NCBI GenBank assembly: GCA_937864115.1
Contig: CALMII010000033.1
Location: forward strand, 1-48,128
Direction of reading: 5' to 3'
Length of the DNA: 48,128 bases
Origin: an uncultured Steroidobacter sp.
GTDB lineage: Bacteria > Pseudomonadota > Gammaproteobacteria > Steroidobacterales > Steroidobacteraceae
In this document: positions 1-8,135 of the stretch, one piece after another
Numbering within the stretch: position 1 is the stretch's first letter
Layout: each line of letters begins with the position of its first letter
The notes under the pieces: model-generated
The model's input: only the letters and a program-made list of their open reading frames with translations
What the model was told of the DNA's origin: nothing
Databases searched by the model: none
Position numbers and translations under genes: made by a program

Positions 1-10
1 CCACCCTAAC

Positions 11-35
11 CCTCCCCCGCTTCGCGGAGGAGGGG
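11..35. repeat. GC-rich imperfect palindrome
   Basis: Arms CCTCCCCCG (11-19) and CGGAGGAGG (25-33) pair with one mismatch around a short loop. Similar C-rich/G-rich hairpins are common intergenic repeats or terminators in GC-rich proteobacteria. No gene is visible upstream of it in the window, so its role is unknown. Confidence 0.4.
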
Positions 36-84
36 ATCAGACCAGAGGCGCGCAACGCAGAAAACCCTTAATGCAGTGCCATTG

Positions 85-105
85 GGCTGAAGCCGGCCTC
101 CACAG
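85..105. repeat. Degenerate half of the GGCCGGC-type REP module
   Basis: The stretch GGCTGAAGCCGGCCTCCACAG closely matches the right half of the intact REP elements elsewhere in the window (GGCTGAAGCCGGCCCCACAG), with one inserted base. It lies upstream of the L,D-transpeptidase start and has no partner arm, so it is probably a decayed copy. Confidence 0.4.
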
Positions 106-194
106 TAAGCATTCGCCGAATGCGGTGAATTCGCGATGCCCGCTGCAGAAGGCGGCGGCTAAGATCGGGCGCGTTACCGAGGTAAGCGCGCCCC

Positions 195-1235
195 ATGAAA
201 CAAACCCGCAATCTCTGGCAGGCATTGCTGCTGGCAGCCGTCCTGCTGTCGCAGTCCGTCGGTGCCGTTCCTATCTGGGGTGCCAGGCAATCGCAGCCCG
301 CCGACACGCCGCCATCGCAGTTGAAGCACGGCGAGTGGATCTGGCTGGGCGATGCGATCGACACCGGGCCGATGGTGATGGTCGTGAACCTCAGCGAACA
401 GCGCGCCTACGTGTATCGCAACGGCGTGCTGATCGGCGTCACGACGGTGAGCACGGGTCGTCCCGGCCATGAAACGCCGACCGGCGTGTTCACGATCCTG
501 CAGAAGGACAAGGATCACCGTTCCACCATCTACGACAGCGCGCCGATGCCCTACATGCAGCGGCTCACGTGGGGCGGCGTCGCGCTGCATGCGGGCGGAT
601 TGCCGGGCTATCCGGAATCGCACGGCTGCGTGCATCTGCCGAGCGAGTTCGCGCGTCTGCTGTTCGATATCACCTCCACCGGCATGACGGTCGTGGTCGA
701 AGACCGGGCCGGACAGCCGCAGCAGGTGCCGACGCCCGGTTTTCTCGCGCCGGTGACGACGGCAGGCGCCGCGATGAGCTACGAGCCGTTGAGCCAGAGC
801 GAACAATTGCGCTGGACACCGGAGGCGTCGCTGAGCGGTCCGGTCAGCATCGTCATCAGCCGCGGCAGCGGCCGGGTGGTCGTGTATCGCAACGGCGTGG
901 AAATCGGACGGGCGCGAGCGATCTTCACCGGCGCCGGTCCCGTCGGCACGCATGCGCTGATTCTCGCGGCAGGCCCGGCGCAGATGCCGCGATACGTTCC
1001 CGATCCGCAAAGCCAGCACTGGCTGCATGTCGGAATCGCGGGCGACGCGACTGCCGGCGGCACGGAGCCGGATCCCGCCATCGAGTCGCGACTGGAGATG
1101 CCGCCCGAATTCGTACGGGCGGTCTTTGGCGTGCTGACGATCGGATCGACGGTGCTGATCACGGACGAGGCCATCACGCCGTCGACCACCGGTGAAACGC
1201 TCGACGTCGTCAATGCCGATCCGCCCGAGACGTGA
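195..1235 (+). CDS. L,D-transpeptidase (YkuD fold) with duplicated domain
   Basis: Secreted cell-wall enzyme of 346 residues. Residues 1-24 form a signal peptide. The first YkuD domain (about 58-170) carries the family active site: H132, then SHGC with H143 and catalytic C145, within LHAGGLPGYPESHGCVHLP. L,D-transpeptidases make 3-3 crosslinks in peptidoglycan or attach proteins to it. Residues 213-340 repeat the fold: VVVYRNGVEIGRA in the second half mirrors AYVYRNGVLIGVT in the first, and PPEFVRAVF mirrors PSEFARLLF. The second copy has no SHGC motif, so it is probably inactive and structural. The start follows GAGGTAAG upstream. It converges with the receiver-only regulator next door, 3 bp away. 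Confidence 0.88.
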   Translation: MKQTRNLWQALLLAAVLLSQSVGAVPIWGARQSQPADTPPSQLKHGEWIWLGDAIDTGPMVMVVNLSEQRAYVYRNGVLIGVTTVSTGRPGHETPTGVFTILQKDKDHRSTIYDSAPMPYMQRLTWGGVALHAGGLPGYPESHGCVHLPSEFARLLFDITSTGMTVVVEDRAGQPQQVPTPGFLAPVTTAGAAMSYEPLSQSEQLRWTPEASLSGPVSIVISRGSGRVVVYRNGVEIGRARAIFTGAGPVGTHALILAAGPAQMPRYVPDPQSQHWLHVGIAGDATAGGTEPDPAIESRLEMPPEFVRAVFGVLTIGSTVLITDEAITPSTTGETLDVVNADPPET

Positions 1236-1238
1236 CGA

Positions 1239-1619
1239 CTACCTGCCGGCGCCGTCGATGACGCGCGCCACTTCATCGACGAGTACGCGACCGGCGAAGG
1301 GCTTGGCGAGGAACGCGACGGCACCGATCGCGTCGGCCTCGCGACGGCTGTGGGTGTCGTCGTGCGCCGTGATCACGATCGCCGGCGGCGATCGTCCCTG
1401 CGCGGCGAGGCGCTTCTTCAGTTCATAGCCCGTCATGTCCGGCAGGTGCACATCCAGCACGAGACAGTCGGCCTGCTGTGAAATCTCGCTGGACAGCGCG
1501 GCGATGGCCGATTCGAAGCTCGTGACGTGAAAGCCCGCGGCCTGCAGCAGCCGGGAGACCGCCTGATTCAGGCCGGTATCGTCCTCCACGATGACAATGT
1601 TGCCGCGGGATGTAGCCAC
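1239..1619 (-). CDS. Single-domain response regulator (CheY-like receiver)
   Basis: Receiver-only protein of 126 residues. The acidic pocket is EDD near residues 12-14, the phospho-acceptor is D56 in LVLDVHLPD, the conserved Thr is in VITAHDD, and the Lys is in LAKPF. There is no output domain, so it would act by protein contact or as a phosphate sink. I chose the GTG start (VATSRGNIVIVEDD) because the fold begins right after it. A longer upstream frame exists but reads as low-complexity, non-homologous sequence. It lies downstream of a FixJ-type regulator and histidine kinase on the same strand, after a gap of about 100 bp, so it probably shares their signalling. Confidence 0.8.
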   Translation of the reverse strand: MATSRGNIVIVEDDTGLNQAVSRLLQAAGFHVTSFESAIAALSSEISQQADCLVLDVHLPDMTGYELKKRLAAQGRSPPAIVITAHDDTHSRREADAIGAVAFLAKPFAGRVLVDEVARVIDGAGR

Positions 1620-1725
1620 AATCGCGCCCTGCAGGACGGCGACGATGTCACCGTGCGGGCAAGCCTGACAGGCACGCGCCGGCGGCTGTATCAGTAGTTG
1701 GGGCGATCCGGATTGCCCAAGCGAC

Positions 1726-2430
1726 CTAGCAGGGCGCGCCCAGTCCTGCTGCCTGCGGTGCACCAAGCATCGCGGCGACCGGCGGCAGTTCGTTTTCCGG
1801 CGGCTCGTCCTGGATGCCGAGCAGTCGCGCGGCGCGCACCAGATCGGCCAGGGAGTTCAGCTGCATCTTCTCCAGCATGCGCGCGCGATGCGTTTTCACC
1901 GTCCGTTCGCAGGTGTTGAGTTCGACCGCCAGTTGCTTGTTCAACGAGCCGTGAACCACGCCCAGAAAGACGGCGCGTTCCCGCTCCGAGAGCAGCGCAT
2001 AGCGCTGCTGCATAAGCCTGATCTCCTGCTTCGCGCGGCGGCGCTGCGAATCGATGGCGAGCGCGCGACGGACCGACTCGAGCAGGGCCTCGGTCCGCAC
2101 CGGCTTCGTCAGGAAGCCGAAGGCGCCGGACTTCATGGCGTGCACGCTCGTCGAGATGTCGCTGCATCCGGTGACGAAAATCACCGGCGGCGAGATCTCG
2201 CGCGTCGCCAGCGCATCCAGCAGTTCGACGCCGCTCGGACCGGGCATGCAGATGTCCAGCACGATGCAGCCCGGCCGCGTCGCGGCGTCCGACAGCAGGA
2301 ATTCGCCGGCGCAGCGATAGCCGACGGCCCGCAGGCCGGCGGCGTTCAGTACGCGCGTGAGTCCGGTGCGGAAACTGTCGTCGTCGTCGACGACGTGAAC
2401 ATGGTTTCCTTCGTTCGTTCCGGTGTCCAT
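1726..2430 (-). CDS. FixJ/NarL-type response regulator (receiver + LuxR HTH)
   Basis: DNA-binding regulator of 234 residues. The receiver has VVDDDD near residues 13-18, acceptor D59 in IVLDICMPG, and Lys in FLTKP. The C-terminal LuxR-type helix-turn-helix (about 145-205) reads LSERERAVFLGVVHGSLNKQ with the usual RTVKTHRARMLEKM recognition region. I placed the start at MDTGTNEGNH, 23 bp after the kinase stop. The longer upstream frame overlaps the kinase gene and is not conserved in character. Kinase and regulator are adjacent and in order, as expected for a cognate pair. The C-terminal tail after the HTH is long and Pro/Ala-rich. Confidence 0.88.
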   Translation of the reverse strand: MDTGTNEGNHVHVVDDDDSFRTGLTRVLNAAGLRAVGYRCAGEFLLSDAATRPGCIVLDICMPGPSGVELLDALATREISPPVIFVTGCSDISTSVHAMKSGAFGFLTKPVRTEALLESVRRALAIDSQRRRAKQEIRLMQQRYALLSERERAVFLGVVHGSLNKQLAVELNTCERTVKTHRARMLEKMQLNSLADLVRAARLLGIQDEPPENELPPVAAMLGAPQAAGLGAPC

Positions 2431-2453
2431 CGACAGTGCTCCCGCTGCTGGCT

Positions 2454-3293
2454 TCAGGCGGCCAGTGGAATCGTGAATCTGAAACTTGCGCCGTGACCGG
2501 CGTCGTTGTTCTCGGCCCAGATGGCGCCGCCATGGGTCTGCACGATGGCGCGTGCGATCGACAGGCCCAGGCCCATGCCGTCGTGCTTGGTGGTGTAGAA
2601 CGATTCGAACACGCGTGCCGCGCGACCGTCGGGAATTCCCGGGCCGGTGTCGACGATGCACACTTCGACCGACTTCGCGCCGTGACGGCGCGTCTGTACT
2701 TCGATGCGCCGCCGGTCGGCGGCGACTTCCTGCAACGCGTCCATCGCATTGATGATGAGGTTGAGCATCACCTGCTGCAGATGCACGGGATCGCCGGACG
2801 CGCGCGGCAGCGCGTCTTCCAGCGCCGAACGGATGACGATGCCGCGGCGCATGGCATCGGAGCGCGACAACGCCAGCGCGGTCTGCACGATCTCGTTGAT
2901 GTCGATGCGCTCCATGCGCAGTTCGCGCTTCGCCAGCAGCTTGCGCAGATTGCGGATGATGTCGTGCGCGCGCAGGTCGTCGCGACGGATGTCTTCGAGA
3001 ATCCGGCGGATCTCGTCGAGCGGAACGGGGTCTGCCTGCAGCAGCAGGTCGGCGGCGTCCGCATTGCTCAGGATCGCGCCGAGCGGCTGGCTCACTTCGT
3101 GTGCGATGGACGCCGTCATTTCCCCCACCAGTACCAGGCGCGCGGCATGCGTGACTTCCGAGCGCTGTCGCTGCGCTTCGTCCTGCGCTTTGCGGCGACG
3201 ATGATTCTGGATCATGAGGATCACGATCAATGCGGTCTGCACCAGGAGCAGCAGCGCAATACCGATCTGCAATGGATCGACGCGGACAATCAT
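2454..3293 (-). CDS. Membrane-anchored sensor histidine kinase
   Basis: Kinase of 279 residues with one N-terminal membrane helix (about 9-29) and almost no periplasmic domain. The dimerisation box is ASIAHEVSQPLGAI with phospho-acceptor H65. The ATPase part shows the N box LNLIINAMDAL, G1 DTGPGIPD, F box FESFYTTKHDG and G2 GMGLGLSIAR. It belongs to the FixL/NtrB-like class usually paired with FixJ regulators, and the gene directly downstream encodes one. No PAS or other input domain is visible, so the signal must be sensed in the membrane or through a partner. It is transcribed divergently from the AraC-type gene across a 168-bp gap that should hold both promoters. Confidence 0.88.
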   Translation of the reverse strand: MIVRVDPLQIGIALLLLVQTALIVILMIQNHRRRKAQDEAQRQRSEVTHAARLVLVGEMTASIAHEVSQPLGAILSNADAADLLLQADPVPLDEIRRILEDIRRDDLRAHDIIRNLRKLLAKRELRMERIDINEIVQTALALSRSDAMRRGIVIRSALEDALPRASGDPVHLQQVMLNLIINAMDALQEVAADRRRIEVQTRRHGAKSVEVCIVDTGPGIPDGRAARVFESFYTTKHDGMGLGLSIARAIVQTHGGAIWAENNDAGHGASFRFTIPLAA

Positions 3294-3461
3294 GCTGGCG
3301 TTCTGTGACGTTCCCGTGTACGACAGACCGGCGTGTTCTAAAGATTCAGACTGGCAGCGCCGTATCAGTAAGAGCTGTGATGATTCGGCAACAAATGCGT
3401 ATCGTCATAAGTAGAAGTTGGCGCTAGTGTTCGCGGACCTTGCCACAGGGACAGAACAATC

Positions 3462-4523
3462 ATGCAGCGGCGAGCCTACGCGGACTTCGATGAGTTTGCG
3501 GATTCTCTGAGTGGGGTCGCAGGTCGGTTTGTACCTACCGCGCGTTCATCGAGCGACTGGTGGATCGAGAACGCCAGGGCCGGACGCATCAGGCTGCAAC
3601 AGGTGCAGGTCGGCGGTGCAACGACATTCGCCGGCGATGGCGCGTCGGATCATCTGAGCCTCGGTCTTCCGCTCACCGATCCCGCGGCGATCCGCATCGA
3701 TGGGCAGCCGCTCGCGGCCAACGCGTTCGTGCTTGCCGTCAACAACCAGCCTTTCACGTTCTCGAGCCGCCAGCTCACGCGCTGGATTTCGATCACCGTG
3801 CCGCTCGAGCGTTTGAACGGCAGCGCACCCGAACTGCTCTCGCCGGTCGCGGGCGGGACGCGCAGTCAGGCGCGCCAGCAGGAACTCGACGAAGTTCGTG
3901 CATTGGCGCTGCGCATCTGCGGCGATCAGCAGCCGGTGAGCATCGTGGAGCCCGCGGCGGTCGCGGCGGCAGAGGAAGAACTGCTGCACACGGTGACCGG
4001 TGCGCTGGCGGTGGGCGCGCGCGCGATCGATCGGCACATCGGCAGGCCGCAGGTCTCGCGTACGCGCGTCATCGCGCGCTGCCTTGAACTGATCGATGCC
4101 ACCGAGGGCCAGCCGCTGTTCATCGACGACCTGTGCACGGCCACGCAGGTGAGCGAACGGACGTTGCGGAACATCTTCCAGGAGTATTTCAGCGTCGGCC
4201 CGATGCGCCTGCTCAAGGTGCGGCAGCTGCGCGAAATCCGCAGCGCGCTGCTGAAGGGCGATCCGGTGCTCGACACGGTGACGAAGATCGCGGCGCGCTT
4301 CGGGGTGTGGGACTTCAGCCTGTTTGCGCGCAACTATCGTGCGCTGTACGGCGAAGCGCCATCGCAGACGTTGCGGCGACCGCGCGGCGTCACGAGCGAG
4401 CGGCGCGATGACGGTGCGGTGTCGCCGACCTGGATCGGCTACGCCTCGCGCCGTTTCTCCTTCGGGCTGCCGATGCCGGCGCTCGAAGCTGGCGAGTCCG
4501 CTGGCGCCGACCCGCGCAGCTGA
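3462..4523 (+). CDS. AraC-family transcriptional regulator
   Basis: Protein of 353 residues. The C-terminal third (about 205-315) contains two AraC helix-turn-helix units: FIDDLCTATQVSERTLRNIF, then VTKIAARFGVWDFSLFARNY followed by LYGEAPSQTLRR. The N-terminal 190 residues look like the cupin-like AraC ligand-binding domain seen in activators of the AraC_binding_2 type. The ligand is unknown. A 30-residue tail follows the DNA-binding domain. It is divergent from the histidine kinase and converges with the beta-barrel gene, 12 bp between stops. No target operator could be recognised. Confidence 0.85.
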   Translation: MQRRAYADFDEFADSLSGVAGRFVPTARSSSDWWIENARAGRIRLQQVQVGGATTFAGDGASDHLSLGLPLTDPAAIRIDGQPLAANAFVLAVNNQPFTFSSRQLTRWISITVPLERLNGSAPELLSPVAGGTRSQARQQELDEVRALALRICGDQQPVSIVEPAAVAAAEEELLHTVTGALAVGARAIDRHIGRPQVSRTRVIARCLELIDATEGQPLFIDDLCTATQVSERTLRNIFQEYFSVGPMRLLKVRQLREIRSALLKGDPVLDTVTKIAARFGVWDFSLFARNYRALYGEAPSQTLRRPRGVTSERRDDGAVSPTWIGYASRRFSFGLPMPALEAGESAGADPRS

Positions 4524-4535
4524 GCCGCGACCTTC

Positions 4536-5372
4536 CTACAGACTGGCGCGGGCGAACAGCAGTGGCCCGTCGAAGTTCATGTCCACCATGCCGGGATCGT
4601 TCGCGTCGCGCGAGTCGATGTCGATGGTGAACGTGCGATAGCCCAGGCCGAACACGAGATAGGGATTCATGCGCCAGGTGACGGCGAGGCGCGCGTCGAG
4701 GATCTCGCCGTCGACCTCGTCGATGTCGGCGGTGAGATATTGCAGCCGCGCTTCCGCCGACCAGCGCTTCGTGAAGTCGTAGCGTCCCTCCACGCCGATC
4801 ATCGGCAGCGGCGCCACGCCGGACTCGGCATCGCGCACCACGCGACTGCGCACCAGCGCATTGACGTCGACGCTCGTGATCTGGATGCCGAAGGTCGCCG
4901 TCAGCTCGGCGTTGTCGCGCACCAGGAATCGATAGCCATACGTCAGGCCGAACATGGTCAGGTTCAGCTCGCTGTCGACGCGCTCGCCGGGTTCGTACAC
5001 CTCGTCGTCGAAGAAGATTTCCTCGTCGATGACGGTCGACGCTGAACGGCGCGAACTGAAGCCGCTCAACCGCAGCAGATGGTGATTGCCGGGCAGCAGC
5101 GTGATCTCGGCCTGCGGCATCAGTGCGAAATCGTCGAGCCCGAGATCGTCTTCGGCGCTGATCTCCGTGCCCGGCAGCGTGAGCGACTCATCCACCCGCA
5201 GGCGGGTATCGATGCTCGCGCCGAGCAGCGTCACTTCGACGCGGAAGCGGTCTTCGACGACGCGCGGCGGCGGATCGGGAGAGTACGACGGGGTCTGGGC
5301 CAGCGCGCTGCTGCAGGCAACGAGCGCCGCGGTGCCGAGCACGCACGCCTGCATCCGGTTTGCGAACTTCAC
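4536..5372 (-). CDS. Outer-membrane beta-barrel protein of unknown function
   Basis: Exported protein of 278 residues with a signal peptide ending near ALA-QT (residue 25). The rest alternates hydrophobic and polar residues in short strands ending in aromatic or leucine residues, and it ends in LLFARASL, which fits an 8-12 stranded barrel. Acidic loops such as EEIFFDDEVYEPGE are prominent. It is the last gene of the leftward imelysin/di-haem/DUF1513 group, 44 bp after DUF1513, so it may assist envelope metal handling, but nothing in the sequence shows this directly. The specific family was not recognised. Confidence 0.65.
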   Translation of the reverse strand: MKFANRMQACVLGTAALVACSSALAQTPSYSPDPPPRVVEDRFRVEVTLLGASIDTRLRVDESLTLPGTEISAEDDLGLDDFALMPQAEITLLPGNHHLLRLSGFSSRRSASTVIDEEIFFDDEVYEPGERVDSELNLTMFGLTYGYRFLVRDNAELTATFGIQITSVDVNALVRSRVVRDAESGVAPLPMIGVEGRYDFTKRWSAEARLQYLTADIDEVDGEILDARLAVTWRMNPYLVFGLGYRTFTIDIDSRDANDPGMVDMNFDGPLLFARASL

Positions 5373-5416
5373 GAACAGCTCTCCTTCTGTGAGCTGTCCG
5401 GATTATGCATAGAGCC

Positions 5417-6523
5417 TCAGGTCGCGGCGACCCAGTGGTCGTCCCAGCGCAGCGGAAATTCGCTGTCGAGTTGCAGAAAGTGTGAACGCAGTGGGGTTTT
5501 GTCGATCTCGTACGCGGTGCCGTCGCGCTGCGAAGCGACGATCGTACCGTCGGCAAGTCGCGACAGACCGTAGTTCTCCGCGGCCGCGATGAAGCCCAGG
5601 AATTCATCGTTCGCCGTCGACCAGCACGCCACGCCGTTGCCGTACGGACAGGCAGCCGCGATCAGCTGCTGCGGTTCGCTGATGGAGATGCTCGCCACGT
5701 AGCCGCGAAAATGCGCGCGTTGCTCCTGCGGCGAGGGCAGCAGGCGCAGGCCGGCACCGGGACGGTAGACCGCGACGATGCCGGGCGCATCCGCCGGTTC
5801 GCCTTCGTACTGCAGACCGATCGCCGTCGTGCCGTTCGCCGTCATCGCCAGATGACGAATGCTGAGCAGATGATCCGGCAGCCGCAGCTGCTCGCGACAG
5901 GCACCGCTGTCCGCATCGATCACGCACAGCGACGGATCCATCGTCGCGATGTTGAGCTTGCGACGGAACGTGCGCGGGTGAGTCATGATGCCGCCGTTGG
6001 CGACCAGCAGCGAACCGTCGGGCAGCCACGCGACTTCGTGCGGATCGATGCCCTGCGTATCGATCTCCGCGACGATGCTGAAGTCGGAGGATCGGCGCAC
6101 CGCCACCACGCCGCGTGCATTCTCATAGTCGTGTTCGGGCGTATAGACGAGCGCGCCGTCGCGCGAGAACACGCCGTGTCCCGCGAGATGCCGTCCCGCC
6201 GGCGTCTCGAACAGCTGGCGCACCTGCATCGTGTCGCGACGCAGTTCGAACGCCGCCGTGCCCGGTCGCCGTGCGAAGAACAGCACGCGCTGCGGATCGC
6301 GCGGATCGATGGCGCAGCCATGCGCGCGCATCGGAATGCGGGCGCCGAACACTTCGCCCGATTCCAGCGTCACGCCGCCGACGTACTGATCGCCGCGCGC
6401 ATCCTCGAACGCCGACAGCAGCGTTCCCTGCAACTGCGAGCGGAACCGATAGCCGAGGCCCACGGCCGCCGTGCCGAGTGCCACGGCGGAGCCAATCAGG
6501 AAATTTCGTCTGCTCGTGGTCAT
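5417..6523 (-). CDS. DUF1513 protein, Tat-exported, predicted beta-propeller
   Basis: Protein of 368 residues starting at MTTSRRNFLIG, a twin-arginine signal (SRRNFLIG plus hydrophobic helix), so it is probably exported folded. The body has repeated blade-like segments such as HLAGHGVFSRDGALVYTPE and DPHEVAWLPDGSLLVANGG, which match the DUF1513 family. This family is regularly encoded beside imelysin and di-haem oxidoreductase genes in iron-regulated operons; here both lie just upstream on the same strand. Its biochemical role is unknown. A longer frame begins 34 codons earlier but the Tat motif fixes the start. Palindromic repeats fill the 214-bp gap to the di-haem gene. Confidence 0.82.
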   Translation of the reverse strand: MTTSRRNFLIGSAVALGTAAVGLGYRFRSQLQGTLLSAFEDARGDQYVGGVTLESGEVFGARIPMRAHGCAIDPRDPQRVLFFARRPGTAAFELRRDTMQVRQLFETPAGRHLAGHGVFSRDGALVYTPEHDYENARGVVAVRRSSDFSIVAEIDTQGIDPHEVAWLPDGSLLVANGGIMTHPRTFRRKLNIATMDPSLCVIDADSGACREQLRLPDHLLSIRHLAMTANGTTAIGLQYEGEPADAPGIVAVYRPGAGLRLLPSPQEQRAHFRGYVASISISEPQQLIAAACPYGNGVACWSTANDEFLGFIAAAENYGLSRLADGTIVASQRDGTAYEIDKTPLRSHFLQLDSEFPLRWDDHWVAAT

Positions 6524-6541
6524 GTGTTGATCGGAGTAACC

Positions 6542-6567
6542 GTGACCGGAAGGGAATCCCGCGGGAC
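6542..6567. repeat. Partial copy of the TCCCGCGGGA repeat module
   Basis: GTGACCGGAAGGGAATCCCGCGGGA differs by one inserted base from the inner module of the 44-bp inverted repeat at 13405-13530 (GTGACCGAAGGGAATCCCGCGGGA). Only one arm is present here. Confidence 0.5.
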
Positions 6568-6594
6568 AAAGAACGCATAAAAAAATAGAGAGAA

Positions 6595-6694
6595 GAATGG
6601 CCGCAAAAAGGCGCAAAAAGCGCAAAGTTCAGAGACAGATCTCGAGGCTCTTCTTTCCGATCTGCGCCTTTTGCGCTTTTTGCGGCTATTTTCT
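6595..6694. repeat. GGCGCAAAAA-type palindromic element, copy 1
   Basis: The left arm GAATGGCCGCAAAAAGGCG followed by CAAAAAGCGCAAAG is answered on the right by TGCGCCTTTTGCGCTTTTTG and CGGCTATTTTC. Further TTCTTTGCGTTCTTTGCGG units trail to about 6723. The same design recurs at 15352-15446 and 17835-17955. Here it separates the di-haem oxidoreductase from DUF1513 within an otherwise co-directional group, so it may affect read-through or mRNA stability. Confidence 0.75.
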
Positions 6695-6737
6695 TTCTAT
6701 GTGTTCTTTGCGTTCTTTGCGGTTACTCCTCGTCTCC

Positions 6738-8135
6738 TCACAGAGAATTAACGAAAGCCAGCAGCGCCTCGCGGTCGGCCTTCGACATGCCGAGGAACGC
6801 CTGCTTCGATTTTGCGCCCTCGCCGTCATGCCACAGGATCGCTTCGCTGACGTTGCGGGCGCGGCCGTCGTGCAGCAGCAGGGTGTGGCCGTTGACGATC
6901 TGCTGCAGGCCGATGCCCCACAGCGGCGCCGTGCGCCATTCGCTGCCGCTCGCTTCGAAATCGGCGCGGCCGTCGGCGAGGCCCGGGCCCATGTCGTGCA
7001 GCAGCAGGTCGGTGAATGGATGGATCGTCTGCCTGCTCAGCCAGGGTTTGTCGTTCGATTCCGGCGTGGTGAACGTGGCGCGATGACAGGATTCGCAGCC
7101 GGCTTCGAGGAACAGCCGCGCACCGCGCTTTACTTGCGGCGAATCGAGACTGCGGCGCGCCGGCACGCCCAGCATCTGCTGATAGTCGACGATGTGAGCA
7201 AAGATCTCGTCGCTGATTTCCGGCTCGCCGCCGGTCGGCGCTGCAAGGCATTCCTTCTGCACCGGCGTGCAGTTCTGCTCGGGACGCAGCGAGGAGCTCA
7301 TGCCGATCTCGGACGAGAAGGCGCCGGCGGTCTGGTGGGCGACGTCGGGCTGATTCGATTTCCAGCCGAGTCGTCCGATCACGGCGCGTGACAGCAGGTG
7401 ATTCCAGACGTGATTCGGCCGACCCGAAATGCCGTCGCCATCCGCATCGTCGGGATCGGCGCGTTCGAGGATCTGGCTGTCGGGAATGGCTTCTAGCAGG
7501 CCCATGCCGAACACCGGCGGAGCGACGCGCGGCGAGAACTGGTTGTCGTGCGCCAGTTCGCCATAGGCGAGATCGGCGAATTCGTATTCCGGCGCGAGCA
7601 GCGTGTAGGGCTCGCCATCGGAAAAAGTGCCGTGGATTTCCTTGTGCCTGATGCGCACCGTGCCTTCCGCGGGCACACCGCCGATGGCGAACGGATTGAG
7701 ATTGCCGCCATAACGCGGATCGGCGCCGGGCTCGTTGTTGTCGCCCGGCACCGGCGTGGCGAACTGGATGACCAGCGAGATCGGCCGTTCGTCGGGGCGT
7801 TCCGGCGGGCGTCCGCGGCCATCGTTGTTGTGGCACGCATCGCAGCTGCGCGCATTGAACAGCGGGCCGAGGCCGTCGCGCGCGCCTGCGGTCGCCGGTG
7901 CGACCACCCAGGGACTGTTGAAGAAAGCGTTGCCGATGAAGAACTGGCCGCGACGCTGCACATCCAGATTCGCGGCGGGCTGCGCGAATGCACGATGCGT
8001 GGCATTGCTCACCGTCGTCGCGCCGCCGGAGTTCGGATCCAGCAGCGCCTGCGTGTCCGGACCGCCGCGCGTGCACGCGGCGAGTGCGAGCATCAGCAGA
8101 TATAGCGCGGGCGTGCCCGCATTCGATCGCATCAA
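6738..8135 (-). CDS. Di-haem oxidoreductase family lipoprotein (DHOR, MauG-like)
   Basis: Protein of 465 residues. The signal peptide ends in lipobox LAAC with C21, so it is probably anchored in the outer or inner membrane facing the periplasm. Two c-type haem motifs are present: CDACH at 98-102 and CESCH near residue 345. The C-terminal signature PLWGIGLQQIVNG and LLHDGRARNVSEAILWHDG is typical of the di-haem oxidoreductase/peroxidase family. Members next to imelysins are linked to iron uptake, possibly by changing iron redox state, though the reaction is unproven. The gene overlaps the upstream imelysin gene by 4 bp, a strong sign of co-translation. Confidence 0.9.
   Translation of the reverse strand: MMRSNAGTPALYLLMLALAACTRGGPDTQALLDPNSGGATTVSNATHRAFAQPAANLDVQRRGQFFIGNAFFNSPWVVAPATAGARDGLGPLFNARSCDACHNNDGRGRPPERPDERPISLVIQFATPVPGDNNEPGADPRYGGNLNPFAIGGVPAEGTVRIRHKEIHGTFSDGEPYTLLAPEYEFADLAYGELAHDNQFSPRVAPPVFGMGLLEAIPDSQILERADPDDADGDGISGRPNHVWNHLLSRAVIGRLGWKSNQPDVAHQTAGAFSSEIGMSSSLRPEQNCTPVQKECLAAPTGGEPEISDEIFAHIVDYQQMLGVPARRSLDSPQVKRGARLFLEAGCESCHRATFTTPESNDKPWLSRQTIHPFTDLLLHDMGPGLADGRADFEASGSEWRTAPLWGIGLQQIVNGHTLLLHDGRARNVSEAILWHDGEGAKSKQAFLGMSKADREALLAFVNSL

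Noticed and set aside
1..194. Possible small genes in the first 194 bases.
   Set aside because: Only repeat remnants and frames antisense to or overlapping the L,D-transpeptidase gene were seen.
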